This document shows, one piece after another, positions 13,761 through 20,660 of a stretch of 21,406 nucleotides of DNA. Positions within the stretch are counted from its first letter, which is position 1, and every line of letters begins with the position of its first letter. The notes below the pieces were generated by a model that saw only the letters and a list, made by a program, of their open reading frames with translations, was not told where the DNA came from and did not search any database. The stretch is from an uncultured Clostridia bacterium (lineage in GTDB: Bacteria; Bacillota; Clostridia; Oscillospirales; Acutalibacteraceae), in assembly GCA_946628455.1 (NCBI GenBank), contig CAMOWP010000011.1, positions 1-21,406 on the forward strand. Direction: 5' to 3'. A program made the translations under genes and the position numbers.

Positions 13761-16298
13761 ATGACTCAGTATAACGTAACGGGAATGAGCTGCGCCGCCT
13801 GCTCCGCAAGGGTGGAAAAGGCTGTAAACGGCGTTGAGGGCGTAACCTCCTGCGCCGTATCCCTTCTTACAAATTCAATGGGAGTTGAAGGAAGCGCAAG
13901 CCCCGAAAATATTATTGAAGCCGTTGAAAAGGCAGGCTACGGCGCCTCGCTTAAAGACGGCGGCGAAACACAGAATATGCCGAAAAGCGATTCGCTTGCT
14001 GACACCGAAACGCCGAAAATCAGAAACAGGCTTATCGCCTCTATAGTATTCCTTCTGCCTCTTATGTACGTTTCAATGGGGCATATGATGTGGGGCTTTC
14101 CTCTGCCTGCGTTTATGGTTGATAATCATATCGCTATGGGGCTCTTTCAGCTTATTTTTTCGGCTATAATAATTGTTATAAATCAAAAGTTTTTTATAAG
14201 CGGAATAAGAGGCGTGCTTCACCGCTCGCCGAATATGGATACACTCGTTGCGCTCGGCTCAGGCGTTTCGTTCATATACAGCGTGGTTCAGCTTTTTGCA
14301 ATGACCGTGTATCAGCTTCAGTCAGACTCCGAAAAGGTTATGGCGTGTATGCACAGCCTTTACTTTGAATCCGCCGCAATGATACTGACTCTTATAACAG
14401 TCGGCAAAATGCTTGAATCGTATTCAAAGGGAAGAACAACTGACGCGCTCAAAGGCCTTATGAGCCTGACTCCCGAAACGGCAACTCTTGTAATTGACGG
14501 GGAGGAAAAAACAGTTCCCGTCTCTCAGGTTAAAAGGGGAGATATATTCGTCGTGCGCCCGGGCGAGAGTATACCCGTTGACGGCGTTATTATAGAGGGC
14601 GAAAGCTCGGTTAACGAAGCCGCGCTGACAGGCGAGAGCATCCCCGTTGATAAAACAGAGGGCGACTCCGTATCCGCCGCAACAATCAACACCTCGGGCT
14701 TTATAAAGTGCGAGGCTTCAAGAGTCGGCGAGGATACAACTATAAGCCGGATTATAAAAATGGTTAGCGACGCCGCCGCAACTAAAGCTCCGATTGCAAA
14801 AATTGCCGATAAGGTTTCGGGCGTTTTCGTTCCCGTTGTAATCGGAATTGCCGCCGTCGCGTTCGCCGCGTGGCTGATTGCAGGCAGTCAGTTTTCCTAT
14901 GCGCTGACCCGAGGCATAACCGTCCTCGTTATTTCCTGCCCCTGCGCGCTCGGTCTCGCAACGCCCGTTGCAATTATGGTCGGAAGCGGAAAGGGAGCAA
15001 AAAACGGAATTCTCTTTAAAACAGCCGCCTCGCTTGAGGAAACGGGCAGAATACAGATTGCCGCGCTTGATAAAACGGGAACAATAACAAAGGGCGAGCC
15101 CGAGGTTACCGAGCTTATCCCTTGCGCTGTCAGCGAAAATGAGCTCCTCAGTTTAGCTTATTCGCTTGAAATAAAGAGCGAGCACCCGCTTGCAAAGGCT
15201 GTCTGCGAATATGCTGAAAGGAAGGGAATATCAGCACTTGAAAGCAGCTCCTTCAAAGCTCTTTCGGGCAGCGGTGTTACAGCGGTAATAAACGAAAAAG
15301 AGTGCTTCGGCGGAAGCGTAAAGTTTATTTCAAAAAAGGCTGAAATTCCTGAAATAATAAAGGAAAAGGCCCGCGCGCTTGCAGACGGAGGAAAAACTCC
15401 GCTTGCGTTTTCATCGCAGGGCGAGCTTCTCGGAATTATCGCCGTTGCAGACGTTATCAAGGAGGACAGCGCCGAGGCAATCCGTCAGCTTAAAAATATG
15501 GGAATCCGCGTTGTTATGCTGACGGGCGATAACGATAAAACCGCCGCCGCAATAGGCAGGCAGGTAGGCGCCGATAAGGTTATTTCAGAGGTGCTTCCCG
15601 ACGAGAAGGAGGAGGTAATAAGAAGGCTTCAGCTCTTCGGAAAGGTCGCAATGGTGGGCGACGGAATAAACGACGCCCCCGCGCTTACAAGAGCCGATAT
15701 AGGAATAGCTATTGACGCTGGCGCAGACGTTGCAATCGACGCCGCGGACGTTGTGCTTATGAACAGCGCGCTCAGCGACGTGCCCGCAGCTATAAGGCTG
15801 TCTCGTGCAACGCTTAGGAATATCCACGAAAACCTCTTCTGGGCGTTCATTTATAACGTTATCGGCATACCGCTTGCCGCAGGGCTCTGGATTCCGATAA
15901 CGGGCTGGACCCTTAAGCCGATGTTCGGCGCCGCGGCTATGAGCCTTTCGTCCTTCTGCGTTGTAACAAATGCGCTGAGGCTGAATCTGTTCAAGGTCGC
16001 AAACGCAAAAAGAGATAAAAAAATAAAGCCCGTTGAAATTAATTTTGAACAGGATAATAAAACTGAAAGTGAAAAGGAGATAAACGCTATGAAAAAAACT
16101 ATTAAAATTGAAGGTATGATGTGCCAGCACTGCGAAGCAACAGTCAAAAAAGCGCTTGAGAGCCTTGACGGTGTTGAAAGCGCGGACGTTAGCCACGAGG
16201 AGGACAGAGCAACGGTAACCCTTTCTTCCGACGTTGATAACGCCGTTTTAACAAAGGCAATTGAAGATAAGGAATATAAGGTTGTTGAAATCAACTGA
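13761..16298 (+). CDS. copA: Copper-exporting P1B-type ATPase with C-terminal CopZ-like domain
   Basis: The 845-residue ATPase exports Cu(I) across the cytoplasmic membrane. Order of parts: an N-terminal heavy-metal domain with GMSCAAC (8-14); membrane helices; the actuator TGES (290-293); the transmembrane CPC (393-395); the phosphorylated Asp437 in DKTGT; HP at 475-476; GDGINDAP (633-640); and final helices with YN (698-699) and MSLSSF (727-732), the Cu(I)-ATPase type. After a charged linker (about 748-776), a second metal domain with GMMCQHC occupies 777-845. That domain has its own ribosome site and ATG. GAGGT at the end of csoR (about 13750-13754) serves this start. A strong terminator follows the stop. 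Confidence 0.95.
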   Translation: MTQYNVTGMSCAACSARVEKAVNGVEGVTSCAVSLLTNSMGVEGSASPENIIEAVEKAGYGASLKDGGETQNMPKSDSLADTETPKIRNRLIASIVFLLPLMYVSMGHMMWGFPLPAFMVDNHIAMGLFQLIFSAIIIVINQKFFISGIRGVLHRSPNMDTLVALGSGVSFIYSVVQLFAMTVYQLQSDSEKVMACMHSLYFESAAMILTLITVGKMLESYSKGRTTDALKGLMSLTPETATLVIDGEEKTVPVSQVKRGDIFVVRPGESIPVDGVIIEGESSVNEAALTGESIPVDKTEGDSVSAATINTSGFIKCEASRVGEDTTISRIIKMVSDAAATKAPIAKIADKVSGVFVPVVIGIAAVAFAAWLIAGSQFSYALTRGITVLVISCPCALGLATPVAIMVGSGKGAKNGILFKTAASLEETGRIQIAALDKTGTITKGEPEVTELIPCAVSENELLSLAYSLEIKSEHPLAKAVCEYAERKGISALESSSFKALSGSGVTAVINEKECFGGSVKFISKKAEIPEIIKEKARALADGGKTPLAFSSQGELLGIIAVADVIKEDSAEAIRQLKNMGIRVVMLTGDNDKTAAAIGRQVGADKVISEVLPDEKEEVIRRLQLFGKVAMVGDGINDAPALTRADIGIAIDAGADVAIDAADVVLMNSALSDVPAAIRLSRATLRNIHENLFWAFIYNVIGIPLAAGLWIPITGWTLKPMFGAAAMSLSSFCVVTNALRLNLFKVANAKRDKKIKPVEINFEQDNKTESEKEINAMKKTIKIEGMMCQHCEATVKKALESLDGVESADVSHEEDRATVTLSSDVDNAVLTKAIEDKEYKVVEIN
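16089..16298 (+). CDS. Possible free CopZ-like copper chaperone from an internal start in copA
   Basis: Inside copA and in the same frame, AAAAGGAGAT (16072-16081) lies seven to nine bases before ATG 16089. The resulting 69-residue product is a complete heavy-metal-associated domain (beta-alpha-beta-beta-alpha-beta) with GMMCQHC at residues 9-15. It has the normal length of stand-alone CopZ chaperones, which begin in the same MKKTIKIEGM way. CopZ carries Cu(I) in the cytoplasm to CopA. The sequence before the ATG codes for a Glu/Lys/Asn-rich linker that looks like a translated former intergenic region. Whether a separate chaperone is made is inference. Confidence 0.5.
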   Translation: MKKTIKIEGMMCQHCEATVKKALESLDGVESADVSHEEDRATVTLSSDVDNAVLTKAIEDKEYKVVEIN

Positions 16299-16303
16299 TA
16301 ATT

Positions 16304-16329
16304 AAAAGGATGCCCTCGGGCATCCTTTT
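16304..16329 (+). terminator. Rho-independent terminator after copA
   Basis: AAAAGGATGCC (16304-16314) pairs perfectly with GGCATCCTTTT (16319-16329) around a CTCG loop, and the T-run is part of the right arm. It lies six bases after the copA stop codon. Confidence 0.88.
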
Positions 16330-16366
16330 TGAGACTCTCGAAAAAGCACATAACCGCTCCGAATCC

Positions 16367-16458
16367 CGTAGGGGCGACCTTTGGTCGCCCGCAAAACGCG
16401 TCCCCGACGTCCCGAAATCGGGCTCGCGGCGCGCGGGCGGTTAAAAACCGCCCCTACG
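16367..16458. repeat. GC-rich palindromic repeat element, full copy (REP/MITE-like)
   Basis: The 92-bp element has perfect 10-bp inverted ends, CGTAGGGGCG (16367-16376) and CGCCCCTACG (16449-16458). Inside are three hairpins: GGGCGACC/GGTCGCCC (16372-16390, TTT loop), CCCGA/TCGGG (16411-16422), and GGGCGGTT/AACCGCCC (16435-16453). Base composition is far more GC-rich than the surroundings. No coding frame is credible. It resembles the intergenic palindromic repeats seen in many copies in gut Clostridia, though copy number cannot be judged here. I see no clear target duplication. Confidence 0.75.
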
Positions 16459-16485
16459 ATTGTATTTACAACATTTTCCTCAGTT

Positions 16486-16517
16486 CGTAGGGGCGACCTT
16501 TGGTCGCCCGCAAAACG
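16486..16517. repeat. Partial second copy of the palindromic repeat
   Basis: These 32 bases are identical to 16367-16398: the CGTAG end, the GGGCGACC/GGTCGCCC hairpin and a GCAAAACG tail. The remainder of the element is missing. It is a direct repeat 119 bp downstream, ending 16 bp from the stop of the minus-strand reductase gene. Confidence 0.8.
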
Positions 16518-16533
16518 AGACGCCCCTCCATCT

Positions 16534-16995
16534 TTAGTAGTTCAGCGCAGCTTCAATTTCTTTTTCAATAATTTTTACAATTTCTTTAAGCCCTTTTTCG
16601 TCCTCCTCGGTGAATCTTGAAAACTCCGTGGAGTCAATGTCAAGAACAGCATAGAATTTTCCGTTCATAAAAACGGGAAGCACTATTTCGGAGTTTGAAG
16701 CGCTGTCGCAGGCTATGTGCCCTTTGAATTCGTGAACGTTGTCAACTCTTTGTACCTCTTTTGTTTCAGCGCATTTTCCGCATACGCCCCTGCCGAATTT
16801 AATCTCTTCGCACGCAGGCTTTCCGCTGTATGCGCTTAAGCTCAACTTATCGCCGTTAACTCTGTAAAAGCCCGCCCAGTTTACTCCGTCAAGCCTTTCC
16901 TTAAGCAAAACCGAAGCATACGAAAACATTGAATAAATATAATTCAGCTTCTCCAAGCCTTCACCGATTTCTTTGCAAAGCGCGTCGTAATTCAT
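16534..16995 (-). CDS. Free methionine-(R)-sulfoxide reductase (GAF-domain fRMsr)
   Basis: The 153-residue protein is a single GAF domain of the fRMsr (YebR/YtsP) type, which reduces free methionine-R-sulfoxide in the cytoplasm with electrons from thioredoxin. Signatures are NWAGFYRV (39-46), KPACEEIKFGRGVCG (59-73), GHIACDSASNSEIVLPV (92-108) and VLDIDS (117-122). The three functional cysteines Cys62, Cys72 and Cys96 keep exactly the 10- and 24-residue spacing of the E. coli enzyme. A longer reading from 17025 exists, but GGGAGGG at 17002-17008 sits six bases before the ATG at 16995, so I chose that start. The gene has its own promoter and is not obviously linked in function to its neighbours. 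Confidence 0.92.
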   Translation of the reverse strand: MNYDALCKEIGEGLEKLNYIYSMFSYASVLLKERLDGVNWAGFYRVNGDKLSLSAYSGKPACEEIKFGRGVCGKCAETKEVQRVDNVHEFKGHIACDSASNSEIVLPVFMNGKFYAVLDIDSTEFSRFTEEDEKGLKEIVKIIEKEIEAALNY

Positions 16996-17015
16996 CTTCA
17001 TCCCTCCCTGAAATA

Positions 17016-17044
17016 ATCTTAACACTAAATAAGAGCTTTTTCAA
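17016..17044 (-). promoter_or_regulatory. Sigma-A promoter for the methionine sulfoxide reductase gene
   Basis: On the minus strand, TTGAAA (17039-17044) and TAAGAT (17016-17021) are 17 bp apart with a TGT extension before the -10. It lies between the sigK stop and the reductase start. Confidence 0.65.
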
Positions 17045-17058
17045 GTGGGGAGAGCTTT

Positions 17059-17742
17059 CTATTTAAGGTGGTTTTTTATACTGTTGAGCGTTTTCGCTTC
17101 AATTCTTGAAACGTAGGAACGGCTTATGTTAAGCCTCTGCGCAACCTCTCGCTGCGTCAGGGGCTTTTTGTTGTTGAGCCCGTAGCGCAGGATGATTATT
17201 TCCCTTGCGCGTTCGTCGTCCATATCTTCAATATATGCCTTAACCCTGTTCCAGCTCGTCTTTGTTTCAAGGTCCTCGGCGATGTCAAAATCCGATTTCA
17301 GCGTGTCCTCAATAGTCAGCGGGTTGCCGTCCTTGTCGTATTCAACGGTATCGCTCATAAAAACATCTCCGCTGCTTTTTTTGATTGAGCGGAAATACAT
17401 CAGTATTTCGTTTTCTATGCAGCGGGAGGCGTAGGTTGCAAGCCGCGTGCCCTTTGTGTAATCAAAGGAGTCAATCGCCTTGATTAGCCCTATCGTGCCG
17501 ATTGAAATAAGGTCGTCAGAGCAGTCCGTTTTTGAATAGTATTTTTTCACTATGTGCGAAACGAGCCTGAGGTTTCTTTCAATAAGCACAGCTCTTGCGT
17601 TTTTATCTCCGCCCGCCATTTTTTCAAGGTAAAGCGCCTCCTCCTTGGCGCTCAGCGGCTTGGGAAAGCTTGAGCTGTTCTGAATATGTAAAATGAGTAA
17701 AAGAAGATTTGTTCCGATTAAGGAAATTAACCATGAAAGCAT
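17059..17742 (-). CDS. sigK: Sporulation sigma factor, pro-sigma-K
   Basis: This 227-residue sigma-70 family protein directs late mother-cell transcription during sporulation. It begins with a hydrophobic pro-sequence (about residues 1-22) and then SSFPKPLS, the typical pro-sigma-K junction. Region 2 is clear: NLRLVSHIVKKYY, DDLISIGTIGLIKAI, KGTRLATYASRCIENEILM (97-115). Region 4 has ILRYGL and the helix-turn-helix TQREVAQRLNISRSYVSRIE (196-215). Three in-frame starts are possible, GTG 17751, ATG 17748 and ATG 17742; I chose 17742 because GGTGA (17748-17752) gives the right spacing. The gene is continuous, with no skin-type insertion. A sigma-E-like CATATAAT lies upstream on the minus strand (17758-17765), but I see no convincing -35. 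Confidence 0.92.
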   Translation of the reverse strand: MLSWLISLIGTNLLLLILHIQNSSSFPKPLSAKEEALYLEKMAGGDKNARAVLIERNLRLVSHIVKKYYSKTDCSDDLISIGTIGLIKAIDSFDYTKGTRLATYASRCIENEILMYFRSIKKSSGDVFMSDTVEYDKDGNPLTIEDTLKSDFDIAEDLETKTSWNRVKAYIEDMDDERAREIIILRYGLNNKKPLTQREVAQRLNISRSYVSRIEAKTLNSIKNHLK

Positions 17743-17791
17743 TTTCATCACCGTTAAATTATATGCTCAAAAAATTATTTTATTATTTTTA

Positions 17792-17820
17792 ATGACATTT
17801 AGATTATTTTAGTGTATAAT
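17792..17820 (+). promoter_or_regulatory. Sigma-A promoter for the STAS-kinase gene
   Basis: ATGACA (17792-17797) and TATAAT (17815-17820) are separated by 17 bp, in the AT-rich region shared with divergent sigK. The AAGGAG ribosome site at 17860-17865 precedes the ATG by six bases. Confidence 0.65.
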
Positions 17821-17871
17821 AAAATTTAACTGAAATTATAGAACATACTTTTAATTTTTAAGGAGCGAAAT

Positions 17872-18999
17872 ATGACAGTAAAGTTGACAGGCAGAATTGA
17901 TTCTTCAAACGCAGCTGACGTTGAAAAGAAAATAAGTGAAGAAATCGCGGGGAACACGGGCGAGCTTGTGTTTGACGCTTCTGAGCTTGATTATTTATCA
18001 AGCGCCGGTCTGCGCGTTATCCTCCGCTTTAAAAAAGCCAATCCCGAAACCTCGGTTATCAACTGTAATTCCGATGTGTATGAGATTTTCGATATGACAG
18101 GCTTTACGGAAATGATGGATATTTCCAAGGCGTACAGAAAGCTCTCAATCGAGGGCTGCGAGGTAATAGGCGAAGGCGCAAACGGTATCGTTTACCGTAC
18201 TGACCCCGATACCATAGTCAAGGTTTACAAAAATCCCGATTCCCTTGATGAAATTCATAACGAGCGCGAGCTTGCAAGAAAAGCCTTCGTTATGGGAATA
18301 CCCACTGCAATTCCTTATGACGTTGTTCAGGTTGGCGATTTATACGGCTCCGTTTTCGAGCTGCTCAGCGCAAAATCCTTCTCAAAGCTTATTGCCGAGG
18401 GCGGCGACGTTGACCTCCTTGCAAAGCAGAGCATTGATATTCTTAAAACAATCCATTCAACAATGCTTAAGGACGGCGAGCTTCCGAGCAAAAAGGAGGA
18501 GGCTTTAAAGTGGGCTGAATTCTGCGTTCCTTACCTCCCTGATGAAATTTCAGGCAAGCTTGTTGAGCTTTTCAAAGCAATTCCCGAAACAAATAATATG
18601 CTCCACGGCGATTATCATATCAAGAACATTATGCAGCAAAACGGCGAAAATCTTCTTATTGATATGGACACTCTTTCAATGGGTCATCCCGTGTTTGAGC
18701 TCTCTCAGATGTATCTTGCTTATCTCGGCTTCAGCGAGGTTGACCATAACGCAATTGAGGATTTCCTCGGCATTGACCGTAAAACCTCCGAGCAGTTCTG
18801 GAACAGCTCGCTTAAATATTATTTCGAGGGCAAAGACGAGGCGTTTATCAACGACGCTGTAATAAAAGCACGCATTATAAGCTACACAAGGCTTCTCAGA
18901 AGAACAATCAGGCGCGAGCCTGAAAAAACCGAGATTATTGAAAACTGTAAGAAAATGCTCTGCGAGCTTGTTCCGAGCGCTGAAGCTCTTTACTTTTAA
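17872..18999 (+). CDS. STAS domain fused to an aminoglycoside-phosphotransferase-like kinase
   Basis: The 375-residue cytoplasmic protein joins two domains. Residues 1-90 form a STAS (anti-sigma-factor antagonist) domain with VFDASELDYLSSAGLRVIL; Ser44 aligns with the serine phosphorylated in SpoIIAA/RsbV. Residues about 95-340 form an APH/choline-kinase-like fold with a glycine-rich loop GEGANG (100-105), Lys117 in IVKVYK, the catalytic HGDYHIKN (245-252), and metal-binding Asp264/Asp266 in IDMD. The kinase motifs look intact, so ATP-dependent phosphorylation of a small molecule or protein is expected; the substrate is unknown. There is no sign that it is an antibiotic-resistance gene. The transporter gene 37 bp downstream carries an anti-sigma-kinase-like domain, suggesting the two products interact. 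Confidence 0.87.
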   Translation: MTVKLTGRIDSSNAADVEKKISEEIAGNTGELVFDASELDYLSSAGLRVILRFKKANPETSVINCNSDVYEIFDMTGFTEMMDISKAYRKLSIEGCEVIGEGANGIVYRTDPDTIVKVYKNPDSLDEIHNERELARKAFVMGIPTAIPYDVVQVGDLYGSVFELLSAKSFSKLIAEGGDVDLLAKQSIDILKTIHSTMLKDGELPSKKEEALKWAEFCVPYLPDEISGKLVELFKAIPETNNMLHGDYHIKNIMQQNGENLLIDMDTLSMGHPVFELSQMYLAYLGFSEVDHNAIEDFLGIDRKTSEQFWNSSLKYYFEGKDEAFINDAVIKARIISYTRLLRRTIRREPEKTEIIENCKKMLCELVPSAEALYF

Positions 19000-19036
19000 T
19001 TCAATTTGATTCTATCTGAAAACGCAGGATTTATAA

Positions 19037-20632
19037 ATGAAATTAGTACCCGAAAAACGAACCTTCAGGCTTGAGCCCGCCTCAATTGATATAGTCAGCG
19101 AGGACGCCTCAGCCTTTCTCCGCAGCCTTAAGGTTCAGCGAAAAAACATAATTGAAACACGTCTTACAATTGAGGATATGCTTCTTGATTATATGGAGCA
19201 TTTCGGAAGCGACGCTGAATTCACCTATATCAGAAACAATTTCCTCGGAAAGCCGTATATTACAATAACCGTTGAGGGCGACCCCTTTAACCCGCTTGAA
19301 AAGGACGATAACGACGAGTTCGGTAACTGGTCAAGCGCTCTTATCCAAAATGCTGATTTTACCCCGTCCTATACCTTTGACAGAGGCGTTAACTCGGTTA
19401 CCATGCGCTTCTCAAAAAAGGGCATAAACCCTATATTCAAGCTGCTTATTGCAATTGTTGCCGCAGTGTTGTTCTCAATGCTGAGGTTTGTGATTCCCGG
19501 CGAGGTGATAACGCTTATTGAGGAAAACGTTCTTGATTCCTTCTATAACGCCTTCCTCGGGCTTATGAAAACTGTTGAAATGCCGCTTGTGTTCCTTTCC
19601 GTAACCTGCGGAATTATCGGAATAGGGGACAGCGCCGTTTTCGGAAAAATCGGAAGGAAAATGGTGCTCCGCTTCATAACGGTTATTCTGTTTTTTACCT
19701 TCATTTCGGGCATTGTGTTTTCAATGCTGTTTACAAAAATCATCGGCTATCACGGCGCGGAGTTTTCGCTCAAGGTCGGAATTGATATGCTGCTTGACCT
19801 TATTCCCGAAAGCCTGATTGACCCGCTGACAAGCGGAAACACGATGCAGGTTGTGGTTATGGCTGTGTTTATCGGCGTTTCGGTTGTAATCCTCGGCTCA
19901 AGGTCAAAAACCATTGCTAGCATTATTAACGAGGGAAACCGCATAATCGTTTACATAACAAGCGTTATCTCAAAGCTCCTTCCGTTTTTTATCTTTATCG
20001 TTATCCTCGATATGATTTGGAGCGACAACGTTAAAATGTTCATCAGTATGTGGAAGCCTATTGCCGCATTTGTTGTAACGCTGATAGTTCTGTTCACTCT
20101 TATGCTTATTTACGTCTCCTCAAGGGAGGGCGTAAAGGCAAAGGTACTTGTTAAGAAAATGCTCCCGACCTTCCTTATAGGCCTCGGAACAGCGTCCTCT
20201 GTTGCGGCAAACGGCGAATGCTCCGATTCTCTTGCAAGAACTATGGGCGCAAATAAGAGATTTGTTGAGTTCGGTCAGCCCGTCGGCGGCGTAATCTTTA
20301 TGCCGTCAACTGCAATCAACTTTATGGTCTGCTCAATTTACTTTGCTGCTTACTATAAAATTGACGTCTCAATGCTCTGGTTTATTATTGCAGTTCTTGT
20401 CTGCACCTTCGTTGCCGTGGCAACTCCTCCCGTTCCGGGCGGCGCGCTCGCGGCGTATACGGTAATTTTTGCCCAGCTCGGAATTCCGTCGGAAGCAGTT
20501 GCGCTTGTTGTCACTCTTGATATTCTGTTCGATTTTGTTGCAACGGCATTTGACGGCTCCTTCCTTCAGCTTGAGCTTATCCGCCAGGCTGATGAAAACA
20601 AAATGCTTAATTACGATATTCTCAGAAAATAA
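19037..20632 (+). CDS. DAACS-family symporter with N-terminal degenerate HATPase-like domain
   Basis: The 531-residue protein has two parts. Residues 1-125 are soluble and resemble the RsbW/SpoIIAB-type HATPase fold: TRLTIEDMLLDYMEHFG (41-57) is in the N-box place but has Asp51 instead of Asn, and ITVEGDPFNPLEK (77-89) is in the G1 place. From about 133 the protein is a membrane transporter of the dicarboxylate/amino acid:cation symporter family. Recognisable blocks are TASSVAANGECSDSLARTMG (385-404), MPSTAINFM (422-430), TPPVPGGALAAY (463-474) and DILFDFVATAFDG (495-507). Several residues that bind Na+ and substrate in GltPh are changed. The start has CAGGA at 19025-19029. It is probably co-transcribed with the STAS-kinase gene. 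Confidence 0.82.
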   Translation: MKLVPEKRTFRLEPASIDIVSEDASAFLRSLKVQRKNIIETRLTIEDMLLDYMEHFGSDAEFTYIRNNFLGKPYITITVEGDPFNPLEKDDNDEFGNWSSALIQNADFTPSYTFDRGVNSVTMRFSKKGINPIFKLLIAIVAAVLFSMLRFVIPGEVITLIEENVLDSFYNAFLGLMKTVEMPLVFLSVTCGIIGIGDSAVFGKIGRKMVLRFITVILFFTFISGIVFSMLFTKIIGYHGAEFSLKVGIDMLLDLIPESLIDPLTSGNTMQVVVMAVFIGVSVVILGSRSKTIASIINEGNRIIVYITSVISKLLPFFIFIVILDMIWSDNVKMFISMWKPIAAFVVTLIVLFTLMLIYVSSREGVKAKVLVKKMLPTFLIGLGTASSVAANGECSDSLARTMGANKRFVEFGQPVGGVIFMPSTAINFMVCSIYFAAYYKIDVSMLWFIIAVLVCTFVAVATPPVPGGALAAYTVIFAQLGIPSEAVALVVTLDILFDFVATAFDGSFLQLELIRQADENKMLNYDILRK

Positions 20633-20660
20633 ATGTTAAATCATATTTAACGGTGAAAAG

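Noticed and set aside
15585..16351. Long minus-strand open frames opposite the end of copA
   Set aside because: They mirror conserved ATPase and metal-domain sequence and have no domain match or ribosome site.
16367..16517. Possible CRISPR-like repeats
   Set aside because: Only two copies, one truncated, with internal palindromes and no regular spacers or cas genes. It fits a REP/MITE-type element better.
17059..17751. sigK interrupted by a skin-like element
   Set aside because: The gene is continuous from pro-sequence through region 4, and no recombinase is nearby.
17872..18999. Aminoglycoside resistance gene
   Set aside because: The kinase fold is of APH type, but the protein is fused to a STAS domain and paired with a transporter. 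Nothing points to antibiotic modification.
20635..20651. Inverted repeat GTTAAAT/ATTTAAC after the transporter gene as a terminator
   Set aside because: The stem is short, fully A/T except at its end, and has no T-run after it. Transcription may well continue into the phosphoesterase gene.
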